Source of the DNA: Lojkania enalia
Taxonomy: Eukaryota > Ascomycota > Dothideomycetes > Pleosporales
Reading direction: 5' to 3'
NCBI GenBank assembly: GCA_010094045.1
Contig: ML986905.1
Location: forward strand, 4,755-32,180
DNA: 27,426 nt
Shown: positions 9,232-19,924 of the stretch, piece after piece
Layout: every line of letters starts with the position of its first letter
Numbering within the stretch: the first letter of the stretch is position 1
Program-made: the position numbers and the translations under genes
Notes under the pieces: generated by a model
The model's database searches: none
What the model saw: the letters and a program-made list of their open reading frames with translations, nothing else
Told to the model about the DNA's origin: nothing

Positions 9232-10700
9232 TATATATACTAGCAGTATATAGGTTAATAACACTAAGAGTCTATAGATACTTTAGCAGCTATGTATAAA
9301 GATCCCTCGCTATATAATACTATACTACTATACTAAATATACTTTCTTTTACGCGTTTTATACTTAGTTACTTCTTCTAATTACCTTTTAAGCTTAGAGT
9401 TACGAGTTTAAAGAAGCGTATTCTAATATAGTATTAACTTAGTACCTTTTATAAGCTGTAAGAATTCTTCTTACACCTCTTTTAGTAATCGTATAAAGGA
9501 CTTTTATATAAGTATTAATTGTAACCTAAATTTATATATATTACTTAGAGTTTTAAACTACTAAGAATCTTCTTATAGAAGTAGTTCTAGTAGAGTATAT
9601 AGTTATATATTAAGGCGATCTAATATAACCTACGCGTTTAGAGGAATAATTCCTATTACTTTAAAGGCCTTTCGATAGTTCTTATACGTAAATACATTAA
9701 AAAATATGTTCTTAAAAGCTAGAAGGAAGCCTTTTTTATTAATATAGTAGACGCGTTAGCGCGCTAAGTCTTATATATACTATAAGTATTTTAACTTTAA
9801 TAGCGAGAAGTAAACTATATTAAGAAGCTAAAGTATATATAATAAATAAGAAGGTATATAAAGTGTTAGAATCTTTCGTATAAGGTAGTAATCTTTAAAT
9901 TTCTGGTTAAGGTAGCTTTTATAGCCGTCTAAAATAAGTAGCCTATATAATCCCACCTAACGTATCTTTATATACTTATTAAAGTACTTTAGCTACTTAA
10001 GACTAAGCGTATTATTTGTCCAGCCGTTCTTAGAGACTAAAATTTTCCAATTGTATAGTATACCTACTTTTTTATACTATATAGAAATATAGACGCGTTC
10101 TTTATAGATAATAAATAGTAGGGTTGCATATATAGTAGTATAGATATTCTAGATAACTATAACCTACTTATAATCGCCTAGCTATATAAGAGTAGGCCTT
10201 ATACAACGTTCTAAACCTATAACAACCTTTATAGTACTAATAATACCTATTTAAAAGCCTATCTTATTAAAGTTGTAGATATTATTATTATATATACTAT
10301 ATTTCGCAATTGTATCCTATATAAGCTTAAACTACGTATTAATAACCTCTAGATTCTCTTATTTTATTCTTTAGCAATCCTTTACTCGATTAAAGGCTGT
10401 TTTAAGCTTATTTATACGCGCTATAAATTGTTTAGACTAATTCTTTCTTATAGATATTCTATTATATATATCTAATAGTTTATCTACTATATCTACTATC
10501 TTATATAGCCGGGGCGTAAATCCTTATAAATTAAGGTTAAGAATATATTATACGATTGTTTATTCTTCGGTTACTATAAGCTTCTAGTAATTTAGTTATA
10601 TATAAGGGCGAAACGCGATTCCGTAAAGTCGAGTAGAGAGTTGTTAATATTATACGTTAAAAGTTATAGTAGCGCGTCGCATGCTCTTAAACTAGCCTAA
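9222..10700 (-). pseudogene. pogo/Fot1-like (Tc1/mariner) transposase, element D
   Basis: This is a decayed cut-and-paste transposase on the minus strand, in one frame (codon starts 2 mod 3) checked at four places. The N-terminal DNA-binding region of the CENP-B/HTH type reads VTEE-TIV-YILNLNL with GFTPRL near 10568-10510. The DDE domain shows IYNFNKIGF at about 10280-10254 (Asp expected for the second N), the intact LLILDGYKSY catalytic Asp, and LNIVYFSLLK (Asp expected). The C-terminus is basic (KYKTRKRKYI near 9340). Stops fit Gln, Trp or Arg-to-stop changes. Start and stop codons are not certain; the coordinates follow where similarity to the family can be followed. Confidence 0.85.
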
Positions 10701-10809
10701 TTTATACGCCTATAAGATAAGCTTAATTCTACCTTCTTATTAAATTAATAGAAGGTTGTATTGTAGATTTATTATAGTTTGTACGTAGTATTTATAATAC
10801 TAAGAAAAA

Positions 10810-10842
10810 GTGGCCGCTTCGATGGTTTAGCCGCTTCGATAG
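10810..10842 (-). repeat. Right terminal inverted repeat of element D, doubled motif
   Basis: CCGCTTCGAT occurs twice within 33 bases (10814-10823 and 10831-10840), right where the transposon upstream of its transposase should end, and a TA follows at 10843. The matching left end was not found. It is identified by position and by analogy with the doubled TIRs of elements A and B. Confidence 0.6.
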
Positions 10843-10844
10843 TA

Positions 10845-11574
10845 GAATACGTTACTATTATTAGATTTAGTAGTTTAGCTACTAGTTAAGCTAATTTCTT
10901 AAACCCTATTACGTATAAAGAGATTTTAATTTTCTATCTACTTATTATAACTCGTTTAAGTAAGATCTTCTACTTTATAGTAAGAAATTAATAGCCTAAA
11001 TTCTATAATATAATCGATCTAATTATTAAGAAAGGTTCTAAAATTGCTAGACTTACTAACTTCCTAATTTATACTTAAAATCTTTTTCTATATAATCTAG
11101 CTAATACCTTTATTATAGTATAACGCAATTAAATTAATACTACTACTCTCTTATCTTAGTACTAATTCTATATTAAGAGCCTTCTTATCTATTTCTATAG
11201 TACTCTAAATATCCAGCTATATAATTATTGTACTACCGCCTATAATTGTATAGGAGAATTTACTATATATACTAGATATATCTCTTTTAATAGCTGGTTT
11301 AGCAGTATATATTCTAACTATATCTATACTAACTACGTTTCTTAATATACTATTTATAATAATAACAACTCTAAACTAATATATAATAAATATACTAAGC
11401 GTTATAGTTATACTTATTTAGTATCTCTAAAAGATAATAGTAGTAAGGGTAGTAGATCTCTCGGTAGAGTTCTTAATAGTAGTTAGTATTAGATTTAAAG
11501 CTAGACTAGATATATTTCTTATAATTTAAATATATATAATATATTATACTTAATTTTAGATACTTTTAAGTATT
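10845..11574. other. Unassigned decayed sequence between pogo D and hAT E
   Basis: This is AT-rich DNA with a minus-strand frame near 11100-10880 that, ignoring TAG/TAA, reads as a Gln-rich hydrophilic stretch with pieces such as LDYIEKDFKYKLGS and SRRSYLNEL. It could be a further transposon ORF or chance openness. No known domain is recognised. Confidence 0.4.
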
Positions 11575-13011
11575 TTAAGAGTTTCCTACTAGAATTCTAC
11601 TTTAATACCAACTTTTCATATATTCTATATATTTAATACTTAATATACTAAACTATATTCTCTTCTATAAAATCGTATAATAACCTCCTAAAAATACTTG
11701 TTCTAGTTTATTACTTATTCCTGGAATAGATAAAATATTTACTATAAATGTTAAAAGTTATAGCTAGCATTTCCTTTATATACTTCTATACTACTATTAT
11801 AAAGGAGATACTTGAACTTCGTACGGTGCCTTAGTATAGTAATCCTTATATTTATCTTAACTTGTTAGCCGAGTAATTTATTAATTAAACTTATTAATAA
11901 TCTAGTTAAATTTATCGAGTTCTTATAGAGGTATAATTTTAGGTGTTTTATATAATACTAAATTTAGTTAAATTCGTAAATCTCGATATTATATCTAAAG
12001 TTCTTTTACTCTAGAAAGTATAATCTTTTAATAATCTCGTTTCTACTAAATTTTTACATATTTTATACGACGATTTAGATAAAGAATAAGTATAGTAGTA
12101 TAGAAAGGTAAGTTGTCTATCTTATAATAATACTCTTTAAACTTCTAAACTGCTTGTTAAATTTATATAAGTAAGTCTTTATTTATATAATAAGAACTTA
12201 AAGACTTCTCTATATATTTACTAAAGATATCTATCGTAAAAAGAAGTTGATTAAGTATAATACGGTCGCCTTAAGTCTCTAGAGTCGCTCGGTAGAATAG
12301 CTATAAGAAGGAGCTTATTGTATAAAGAGCCCTCTAATCTTATAGAGAAAGATAGTCCTTTTTAAGTAATTTGAAATTTGCTTTAATATAATCGTTAATA
12401 GCTAACTATTTCTTAAGTACTATATTTAATATTTAATACTAGCTATTCTACCGTATAGAATTGTTAAGTAGAATTCGCCGTTGTATTAAAGAAACGAATT
12501 CTTTTATATAATTCGCTGAGGAACAACAGTAAATAATAATATTATAAAGCTTTCCTAGAATACCTATTATATGAAAAGCTTCTTCTCTTTCTATTTAAGC
12601 TTACTTATCTAATTTATTCTTAAGCGTATTCCCTTTATTATACGATTCAATCTTTTTAAATTAAGTCTTACTAAAGAGAAAAGCTTAAATAATAAAATTA
12701 ATTGTATATTCTCAGCAGCGGATTTGTTAATATAAGGAATTCTAAGTAATATCTTTATTATCTAGAAGATATTAAAATATTATATAATAAAGTATGTTGT
12801 TTATAGTTAAGTTATTAGTAATAATTACTTCTAGCTTTCGTATAATACTATAGTCTTAAAGAATTGGAAGAATAGTATTCTATTACTCTTCTCTACTATA
12901 GTTCGCTATTATATATAAAGCTAAGAGAGCCTTTATTTATTATTTTTACGAGTTAATAAAATAAGTATATATTACTAAGAGAAGATAATTATTTAGAGAA
13001 GTCTAGATATT
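11575..13011 (-). pseudogene. hAT-family transposase, element E
   Basis: A hAT transposase would excise and reinsert its element. One minus-strand frame (codon starts at multiples of 3) holds the hAT hallmarks in order. KALLALYIIANYSREE lies near 12930. GKLYNIIIYC is near 12555. The pre-dimerisation segment FKEYYYKIDNLPFYTTILIL is near 12120. The C-terminal dimerisation motif reads NILSIPGIS then EQVFLGG near 11730-11680 (DILSIPAMS and ERVFSG in relatives). After it comes IEYMKSW and a TAA at 11575-11577. Stops elsewhere fit Gln or Trp. The N-terminal BED zinc finger should lie in 13012-13767 but I could not trace it. TIRs and the 8-bp target duplication were not found. Confidence 0.85.
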
Positions 13012-13767
13012 AATTAAAAGATATATATCTATTAAAGCTAACTAGACCTTCTTTTATATAATATCTCTTTACAGCTGAAATAAATTATAAATTAACCTAC
13101 TAACAGCTGAATAAGTAGTTATAAGAGAATTTATTAATTCTAGATTTAATATCTAGTAGAATATATAGAATTCTAGCTACTTAACAATTTAAAATAGTAG
13201 GTTTTATACGATAATAAGATTTATAAGAGTGTAGTTAATAACTTAATTATTTAAAATATTCTTTAGAACTAATAAGTTTAGCTCGTTTATTTTATTATCG
13301 ATTAATGCTTGTTTCTAAAGTTCTTAAAGTTAGCTTACTACTATTACTTTCGTATAAGGGATAGGTCTATTAGATTCGATCTAGTACTTTAATTGAAGAT
13401 AATATTAAATATTTATAGTTAATAATACGCTATATAAATAGAGAGAGTAGTAATATAGCTTTTAATTTTAACCGTCTCGTATAGGCTTATCTTTTAATAG
13501 ATTATGATAGTATTAATAGATACTAGACGTATTTTTCTAACTTATACTACTAGAGACTTCGAGCGATTTAAAAGAGTTAAGAGAAACTAGAGAGCTATTC
13601 TTTAAAGCTATAATAGTAAAGAAAATAGCTTTCGTATAATAAGAGATAAATTTTAGTAAGGAAAGATAGCTTATATACTAAATTATCTAATAATATTGTA
13701 TATTATTTAGTATAAAATAATTGCTAAGTACGATAATTTATTTTTTATAAAACGATAATTTTATTTT
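13012..13767. other. Unassigned sequence, probably N-terminal part of hAT E
   Basis: This is AT-rich DNA upstream of the readable hAT frame and extending to the pogo fragment. It contains a short repeat, CAGCTGAA/CAGCTGAATAAG, at about 13071 and 13107, and near 13733-13770 two similar copies of ACGATAATTTTATTTTT-like sequence. A readable zinc finger was not found. Confidence 0.4.
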
Positions 13768-14175
13768 TAATAACCCTACTATATAAGTAAGTAGTCTACT
13801 CTATTAACTTTTTCAACCTTTATATATATATAGCTTAACAACTAAGTAATATAATAGTAATTTACAACTTGCGCGATTATTCTATAAAAACCTCTATATC
13901 CTTCTAGTATATATAAAAATTATATCTAGTCTTACTACAACGGCTATAGTACGCTTTATACTATCCGCTTATACTTAATCGCACCCTAAATTAGCGTATT
14001 ATAGCCCGAGTTTCCTCCTTATTATTCTTTTTAGTAATAATTATCTCTCTTTATACTTTTATTAGGGTCTCTTATACTTAAATCCGCCTTTTTTTCTACT
14101 ATTTCTATTTTATTACTACTTTATTTACTTTTCGAAGGCTAACAATTTTATTATATATTAACCCGATCTAATAAT
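13768..14175 (-). mobile_element. Fragment of a B-type pogo element, 3' end
   Basis: This stretch is the reverse complement of about 18287-18680 of element B. It covers the last transposase codons, the zinc-knuckle region, the spacer with TTGAAAAAGTTAATAGAGTA and the inner part of the TIR (CTATATAAG-type). Similarity stops at about 14170, just before element A begins, and at the other end the outer TIR motif is not recognisable. It is a truncated copy in the opposite orientation to B. Confidence 0.75.
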
Positions 14176-14183
14176 ATACTATA

Positions 14184-14227
14184 TAAGCGAGCTAATTACC
14201 TAAGCGAGCTAATTATAATACTAAAAC
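14184..14227 (+). repeat. Left TIR of element A
   Basis: The motif AAGCGAGCTAATTA occurs twice in tandem, separated by CCT, followed by TAATACTAAAAC. It matches the inverted right TIR with a few RIP-type differences (CTAATT versus CTGATT). Confidence 0.9.
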
Positions 14228-14455
14228 TCTACTAAAATCGCGATAATTATACTTTATAGTATTATACTACAACTAATAACTGTAGAATTAATTTAGAAAG
14301 AAACTAGAATATAGCTTATATTCTAAGCTCTTTAATAAGATGTAATACTAACTATACGTTATATTATATTAATCTATAATATCTTCTAAAGTATACTTAG
14401 TATATAAAAGTAAGGAATAGCTTTATAACACGATTGCCGGCCTAATTTAATAAAG

Positions 14456-14643
14456 TTTAGTAAGACTAAGGAGTAGGTAATTATTTAATATATATTAGAT
14501 CTAGATATAAGAGAATTTCTACTATAACTTGCTGCTGTTTAAAATATAGCTAATTTACTACTAGCTGTATACTCTACTAGCTAGATTAGAAAGAACTAGG
14601 TAGAGAACTTTATTAAATATATACCTAAGCTTAAGGTTAAATT
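14456..14643 (+). pseudogene. Transposase of element A, N-terminal part
   Basis: The frame with codon start 14462 reads KTKE, VII, YILDLDIREF and LAAV, and then ends in NFIKYIPKLKVK. This is the helix-turn-helix DNA-binding start of Fot1/pogo transposases (relatives read EE-II-YI-DLD-RGF). Stops sit at Gln or Trp positions. The N run starts at 14644, so the frame relation to the C-terminal part cannot be checked. Confidence 0.8.
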
Positions 14644-15209
14644 NNNNNNNNNNNNNNNNNNNNNNNNNNNNNNNNNNNNNNNNNNNNNNNNNNNNNNNNN
14701 NNNNNNNNNNNNNNNNNNNNNNNNNNNNNNNNNNNNNNNNNNNNNNNNNNNNNNNNNNNNNNNNNNNNNNNNNNNNNNNNNNNNNNNNNNNNNNNNNNNN
14801 NNNNNNNNNNNNNNNNNNNNNNNNNNNNNNNNNNNNNNNNNNNNNNNNNNNNNNNNNNNNNNNNNNNNNNNNNNNNNNNNNNNNNNNNNNNNNNNNNNNN
14901 NNNNNNNNNNNNNNNNNNNNNNNNNNNNNNNNNNNNNNNNNNNNNNNNNNNNNNNNNNNNNNNNNNNNNNNNNNNNNNNNNNNNNNNNNNNNNNNNNNNN
15001 NNNNNNNNNNNNNNNNNNNNNNNNNNNNNNNNNNNNNNNNNNNNNNNNNNNNNNNNNNNNNNNNNNNNNNNNNNNNNNNNNNNNNNNNNNNNNNNNNNNN
15101 NNNNNNNNNNNNNNNNNNNNNNNNNNNNNNNNNNNNNNNNNNNNNNNNNNNNNNNNNNNNNNNNNNNNNNNNNNNNNNNNNNNNNNNNNNNNNNNNNNNN
15201 NNNNNNNNN
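14644..15209. other. Assembly gap (566 N)
   Basis: No sequence is available. It falls inside the transposase of element A and should hide the region with the first catalytic Asp. It probably reflects an assembly break in a repeated element; the N count may not equal the real length. Confidence 0.99.
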
Positions 15210-16316
15210 CAGCTAGATAATCACGAGTAGACTATAGTTATCTAGGGTATTAACGCGATAGGATAGATAATACTATCTTTTATTATCTTTATAAGCACCT
15301 ACTACCTCTCTATATAGTATAAAGAAGATAATATTCTACTAACCTAGGCTATACAGGTTACTAATAATAGCTGGACGATAAATAATATTAGTATTAAGTA
15401 GTTAAAGTACTTTAACACGTATATAAAAGATTGTACTATTAGTATATATTAATTACTAATTCTTAACGGCTATAAGAGCTACAACTTACTTAAATTTAGG
15501 TAGCTCTACGAGGAAAAGAATATTATTACTCTCTATATACCTCTATATTTATTATACCTATTATAGCTATTAGATATAGATTATTTCTCGCCTTTAAAGA
15601 CTGTATACGGGCGTTAAGTTAAGCAGCTAATATACGGTTATATTAACTATATTATAAAAATCGAGTTCTTACCCTACTTTAAAGCAGCTTTTAATGTAGT
15701 AATTACGAAGAGTAATATCTTAAGTAGCTTTTAAGGTGCTAGCCTAGTTCTATTTAATCTAGATGTAGTACTATTAAAGCTTAAAGTTTAATTATATATA
15801 CTAATACCTTCTATAATTAAAGATACTCTTTAAGAGTTAAAAATATTAAATAATCCTATTAAATTTAGATCTTAATCTGCGTACGTTTAATTAAGAGTTT
15901 AAAAGCACCTAGATAGCTCGCCTATTTTAATAGTAGAGGCGTTTAAATAGTTTATAAAGGGTACTACGTATATAATATATAAAAACATACTATTATATAC
16001 TTAGGTTACTAAGCTTTAAGCAGCTAATAAGACTGTTATATAACGTCGATTGTATAAAAGAAAGTATATATAGAATAAAGGTAACCTAACGATTAAAGAA
16101 GGCGTTTAATTAACTACTCTAAAAGAGTTTAGCGCTTATACTAATAGAAAGAAGAGTAGAAAAAAGGCGCGTATTAATAGAGACTAGCCGACTTAAAGGT
16201 ACTGTAGGTAGTATAGCAAGGCTAGGTATAACTCGCGGACGTGTAAAAATGATGCTATAGATATAGAAGAATAGGCTACTATACTATATAGTATAATAGA
16301 ATATAAGAAAGTATAA
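15210..16316 (+). pseudogene. Transposase of element A, DDE domain and zinc knuckle
   Basis: In the frame beginning CAG CTA GAT the DDE domain of a pogo/Fot1-like transposase is readable: LKYFNTYIKDC, then LLILNGYKSY (Asp replaced by Asn) and LLDIDYFSPLK (third Asp kept). The C-terminus carries a CCHC knuckle at 16203-16244 with spacing C-x2-C-x4-H-x4-C; the second Cys and the His are Tyr. The frame ends at TAA 16314-16316. The first catalytic Asp is in the N run. Stops are of the Gln/Trp type. Confidence 0.88.
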
Positions 16317-16349
16317 TATTTTGCGAAAAGTAGTCGCGATTTTAATATA

Positions 16350-16393
16350 GTTTTAGCATTATAATCAGCTCGCTTAGGTAATCAGCTCGCTTA
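16350..16393 (-). repeat. Right TIR of element A
   Basis: This is the inverted counterpart of 14184-14227: two copies of AATCAGCTCGCTTA, separated by GGT, ending before TA at 16394-16395. Confidence 0.9.
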
Positions 16394-16395
16394 TA

Positions 16396-16854
16396 CTATA
16401 TATTACCTTTAAATATAAACTAGTTCGTATTATTATTAATAATAACTAGTCTTTTTAAATAATAGATTACCTATTCTTTTAATAATTTATTTAGTTCTTT
16501 CGACTAGATACTATATTAATTAGCTGATTTAGTTTTATAGGGCTATTTAAATATAAGATTATAATAGTTTAGTTCTCTCTTTTATATAATTTTAGCTAAA
16601 GTATAAAGATATTAATTATATTTAATACCTAGTTTATAAAAAACTACCTTAGTTTTTTTATAGTAAAAGAGTATTATATTAATTAGGACTAGAAGTTCTA
16701 TAAGAGACTACTTAATTTTATTCTTATTTAAAGAAACTATACTAGTACTTCTATAGTAATAGAAGTACTATATGTTCTATTAAGTATAAATATATAACGA
16801 CGATTACTAGTAACTACCTATAATAATACTACTAATAATAGTATACTTATAACG
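16396..16854. other. Unassigned AT-rich sequence between elements A and B
   Basis: No protein similarity was recognised on either strand. It holds a strong hairpin (16743-16770). It is continuous with 18703 onward once element B is removed, so it may belong to the element hosting B, possibly the 5' part of hAT F. Confidence 0.4.
16743..16770. repeat. Perfect hairpin, 12-bp arms, 4-base loop
   Basis: TAGTACTTCTAT and ATAGAAGTACTA flank AGTA. No terminator or small-element context is evident. Confidence 0.75.
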
Positions 16855-16856
16855 TA

Positions 16857-16901
16857 CCTTATAAGCGAGCGGCCTATATAAGCGAGCGGTCTACCCTATT
16901 A
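16857..16901 (+). repeat. Left TIR of element B
   Basis: TATAAGCGAGCGG is repeated twice, separated by CCTA, then TCTACCCTATTA. The right TIR is its inverted match with a few substitutions. Confidence 0.9.
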
Positions 16902-17034
16902 CTAAAACGCGACACCTAAGCTTTTAATAATAATATAATAACAAAATAATAAGAATACAGCCTAAAACGAGAATTAAGTAAACTTAGCCCTCTTAACTAC
17001 TAAAAGAGGCTAAATAAATAGTAAAAGACGCGCT

Positions 17035-18600
17035 ACTTTAATATTTAATATAATTTAAATAACTGTATACTAATAATATACTAGAATCCGCTTACGGCGC
17101 AATTATAAGCCTAACTTAAAAAGACTAACAAAACCTAAAGAGGAGGTTATTATCTAATATATACTTAACCTAGATTTGCGAGGATTTATACCTACTTTAG
17201 CTACTGTATAAGATATAGCTAATAGCTTACTTACTAAGCGTAGTATAGGCTAGATTAATATATATTAGCCTAGGAACTTTATTAAATATACTTCTAAACT
17301 TAAGACACGTCTAAATCAGCCTTATAATCGCTAGAGAGCTCTATACGAAGATTTTAAGGTAATTAAAGGCTAGTTTAAGCTTATATAGTATACTAAAGAG
17401 AAGTATAGTATTATAGATAAGGATATATACAACTTTAATAAATCTAGCTTTTAAATAGGCGTTATCTTATTACAACTAGTTATTATAGATATAGAGAGAT
17501 ATAATCAACTAAAGGTAATTTAATTAGGTAATTATAAATAGATTTTAGTAATTTAGAAGATTAATACTACTAGCTAGACGCTTCTACCCTTTATTATTAT
17601 TACTAGCTACTACTATCTCTCTACCTGGTACGAAGGCGATAATATACCTAAAAACTGGGCTATTACAGTTAGTAAAAACGGCTAGATAATAAATAAACTC
17701 GGTATTAAGTAGTTAAAGTACTTTTATAGGTATATAAGGGATTGTATAATAAGCGTACGTTAACTACTAATCTTTAATAGCTATAATAGCTATAACTCGC
17801 TTAATTTCTAGAAACTCTGCGAGGAATAGAGTATTATTCTACTCTATATACCAGCTTATTTATTATACCTATTACAGCTATTAGATATAGGCTACTTCTT
17901 ACTATTAAAGCGTATATATAGAAATTAGATCTTAGTTTTAGTATATAATTATATTAACTATATTATAAAACTTAAGTTCTTTCTAGCTTTTAAAGCTGCT
18001 TTTGATATATTAATTATAAAGGATAATATCTATATAAGCTTTTACGAAGCTGGTCTAGTCCTGTTTAATCTAAAAGCAGTACTTTTAAAGCTTAATATAA
18101 AGCTTTATATACTAATACTACTAGTATAAAATAATACCTTATAAGAAGTAAAAATACTAAGTAACACGCGCGAGCTAGAAGCTTAATTAATATTAATTTA
18201 TAATTAGATTTAAAGGGATATAAGTTTTTTACTAGCCCCTATTATTAAAAAGCTAAATTAGCTTAAGAAAGACTCTATAAAAACGATATATTAGATTGGG
18301 TTAATATATAATAAAATCGTCAGCTTTTAAGAAGCGAATAAAGTAGCAATAAAATAGAAACAGTAGAAAAAAAGGCAGATTTAAGTATAAGGGACCCTAA
18401 TAAAAGTATAAGAAGAGATGATTATTACTAAAAAGAATAATAAGGAGGAAACTCGGGCTATAATACGCTAATTTAGGGTGCGATTAGGTATAAGCGGATA
18501 GTATAAAGCGTATTATAGCCGCTGCGGTAAAACTGGATATAATTCTCATATATACTAGAAAGATGTAGAGGTTTCTCTAGAATAATCGCGCAAGTTGTAA
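17035..18600 (+). pseudogene. Transposase of element B
   Basis: One plus-strand frame (codon starts 1 mod 3) reads from a basic N-terminus (RLRRNYKPNLKRLT) into the helix-turn-helix region (YILNLDLRGFIPTL near 17155). The DDE domain follows: DIYNFNKSSF near 17427 (first Asp is Asn), LLIFNSYNSY near 17770 (second Asp is Asn) and LLDIGYF near 17880 (third Asp kept). The C-terminal knuckle at 18514-18555 reads YSRCGKTGYNSHIY, where C-x2-C-x4-H-x4-C is expected; two Cys and the His are Tyr. It ends at TAA 18598-18600. The start codon is a guess, since the likely ATG has been lost. Confidence 0.88.
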
Positions 18601-18655
18601 ATTGCTATTATATTACTTAGTTGTTAAGCTATACGTATATAAAGGTTGAAAAAGT

Positions 18656-18700
18656 TAGTAGAGTGGACCGCTCGCTTATATAGGCTACTCGCTTATAAGG
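18656..18700 (-). repeat. Right TIR of element B
   Basis: This is the inverted match of 16857-16901, ending CTCGCTTATAAGG before TA at 18701. Confidence 0.9.
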
Positions 18701-18702
18701 TA

Positions 18703-19287
18703 TGTTATATATAATATAAGAGAAACTATATAAAGATAGTATTAAATAGAATTATAAGGAGAATATAATTCTATACCTTACTTATATTATTAATCTTATT
18801 GTTTAGGAAATAATTTACTATCTTAAGTTTATACCCCCTAAAAAGATAGAAGATAGAGAAATTTTATAATAATATAATATAAATAAAATCCGAATATAGA
18901 TTTCTATTTTAAATTCTCTTTATAAGGTATAGCTTTTTATTATAGTTAGTTATTATAGTTATTATATACTAATTTCTAGTTAGATTTAAGCTATTTATAA
19001 AGTAATCGATTAATTACTATAGTACTATAAGCGTTTTATTACTTTATAGGGCTTCCTACTATCTAAGTACTAGCTATCTATAATAAGAGATGTCTCAACT
19101 TAATAGAATTTAATATTTAATATATATAACGAAGTAGTAGACTTTAAATAATATATTAATAACTGTTAGAAGTACAGCTCTATACTACTATACTATTATA
19201 ACTAAAAGGTACAAATAATTAATATTACTAATTATAGGTATAGAATAGTATATATACTCTTATAATAACTAGTTTTAATATAAAATT
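18703..19287. other. AT-rich stretch upstream of hAT F
   Basis: By position this should encode the N-terminal part of hAT F, but decay is too heavy to name motifs. A perfect hairpin with 11-bp arms sits at 18746-18774. Confidence 0.4.
18746..18774. repeat. Perfect hairpin, 11-bp arms
   Basis: ATAGAATTATA and TATAATTCTAT are separated by AGGAGAA. No function is assigned. Confidence 0.65.
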
Positions 19288-19720
19288 AATTTAAAGATCC
19301 CTATTTAGAGATTTAGTAATAATAAGAATGCTAAGGTAGATTTTTATAATCTCTAGCAACTTTAACTATCTACTACTAAATAGTACTATTTAATACTAAT
19401 TAGAGACCTATTTAGTAATTTTAAAAGAGTAACTAAAGTATTTAGTAAGAATATAAAGTTTTAGATCTAGTATATTTAGTAAATATATAATAGGCTCTTT
19501 AATTTTCTAGATAATATAATAGAAATCTAGCTAAAGATATAGAGAGTAACTTAGATTAGCTAATAGTAGTAAGAGTTATAATAGAGAAGGGTCGATCTAA
19601 ATTAAATAAATACTATTTAAAAATAGACGTAAAATATAGTTACTTATTTAACTATATAATAATTTTAAATCTATTTTAAAAGTTTATAATATATAAGGTA
19701 CTTTTATTATAGCTATTTAT
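19288..19720 (+). pseudogene. hAT transposase F, part before the copia-2 insertion
   Basis: The frame with codon starts 1 mod 3 reads KIPI-RFSNNKNAKVDFYN, then a leucine-rich segment ending LSTTK, IRDLFSNFKRVTKVFSKN, and YNRLFNFLDNIIEI. This is the middle part of a hAT transposase, where relatives have the MI-RF, LS-EW and T-LS motifs. Stops are of the Gln/Trp type. It stops at the TTTAT target site of copia-2 and resumes at 25455 in the same phase once 5,734 bases are removed. Confidence 0.75.
19716..19720. repeat. Target site duplication, left copy (copia-2)
   Basis: TTTAT precedes the left LTR and is repeated at 25450-25454. Confidence 0.85.
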
Positions 19721-19924
19721 TATAGTAAGAGGCGAATCTTGTCTCAGGGAGAGAGATGAGGAGCTGAACTAATTGATTGAAGATAGCCAGCGGGCTATAT
19801 TTATGTACATAAAAAAGGGGTATATTAGCTAATATCTAGCGTAATATCCGGCGTAATATCGTACGTAATATCGTACGTCGATATCTAATACAGCTCGGCA
19901 GACTAGCCGAAAATCCCTATAATA
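19721..19924 (-). repeat. 3' LTR of copia-2 (left in window)
   Basis: It starts TATAGTAAGAGGCG and ends CCCTATAATA; original TG...CA ends are inferred by reversing RIP-type changes. It matches 25246-25449 over 204 bp. Confidence 0.92.

Larger units (their letters stand above)
14182..16395 (+). mobile_element. pogo/Fot1-like transposon, element A
   Basis: It is bounded by 44-bp TIRs (14184-14227 and 16350-16393) and TA on both sides, so it is 2,214 bp including the TA duplication. The TIR starts TAAGCGAGCTAATTACCT on the left; the right end is its inverted match. The transposase runs on the plus strand, with its middle lost in a run of N. A second copy of the same family begins at 27109. Confidence 0.9.
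16857..18700 (+). mobile_element. pogo/Fot1-like transposon, element B, with complete TIRs
   Basis: It is 1,844 bp, close to the size of Fot1-like elements, with 45-bp TIRs (16857-16901, 18656-18700) flanked by TA (16855-16856, 18701-18702). The TIR begins CCTTATAAGCGAGCGG and contains AAGCGAGCGG twice. One transposase frame lies on the plus strand. It is heavily mutated and not autonomous as it stands. Confidence 0.92.

Noticed and set aside
13071..13115. CAGCTGAA repeats as hAT E terminal inverted repeats
   Set aside because: The copies are direct, only about 35 bases apart, and inside the expected element; no 8-bp duplication was found.
14182..18702. CRISPR-like array from the repeated AAGCGAGC motif
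   Set aside because: There are only two copies per TIR and they are inverted between element ends. This is transposon structure.
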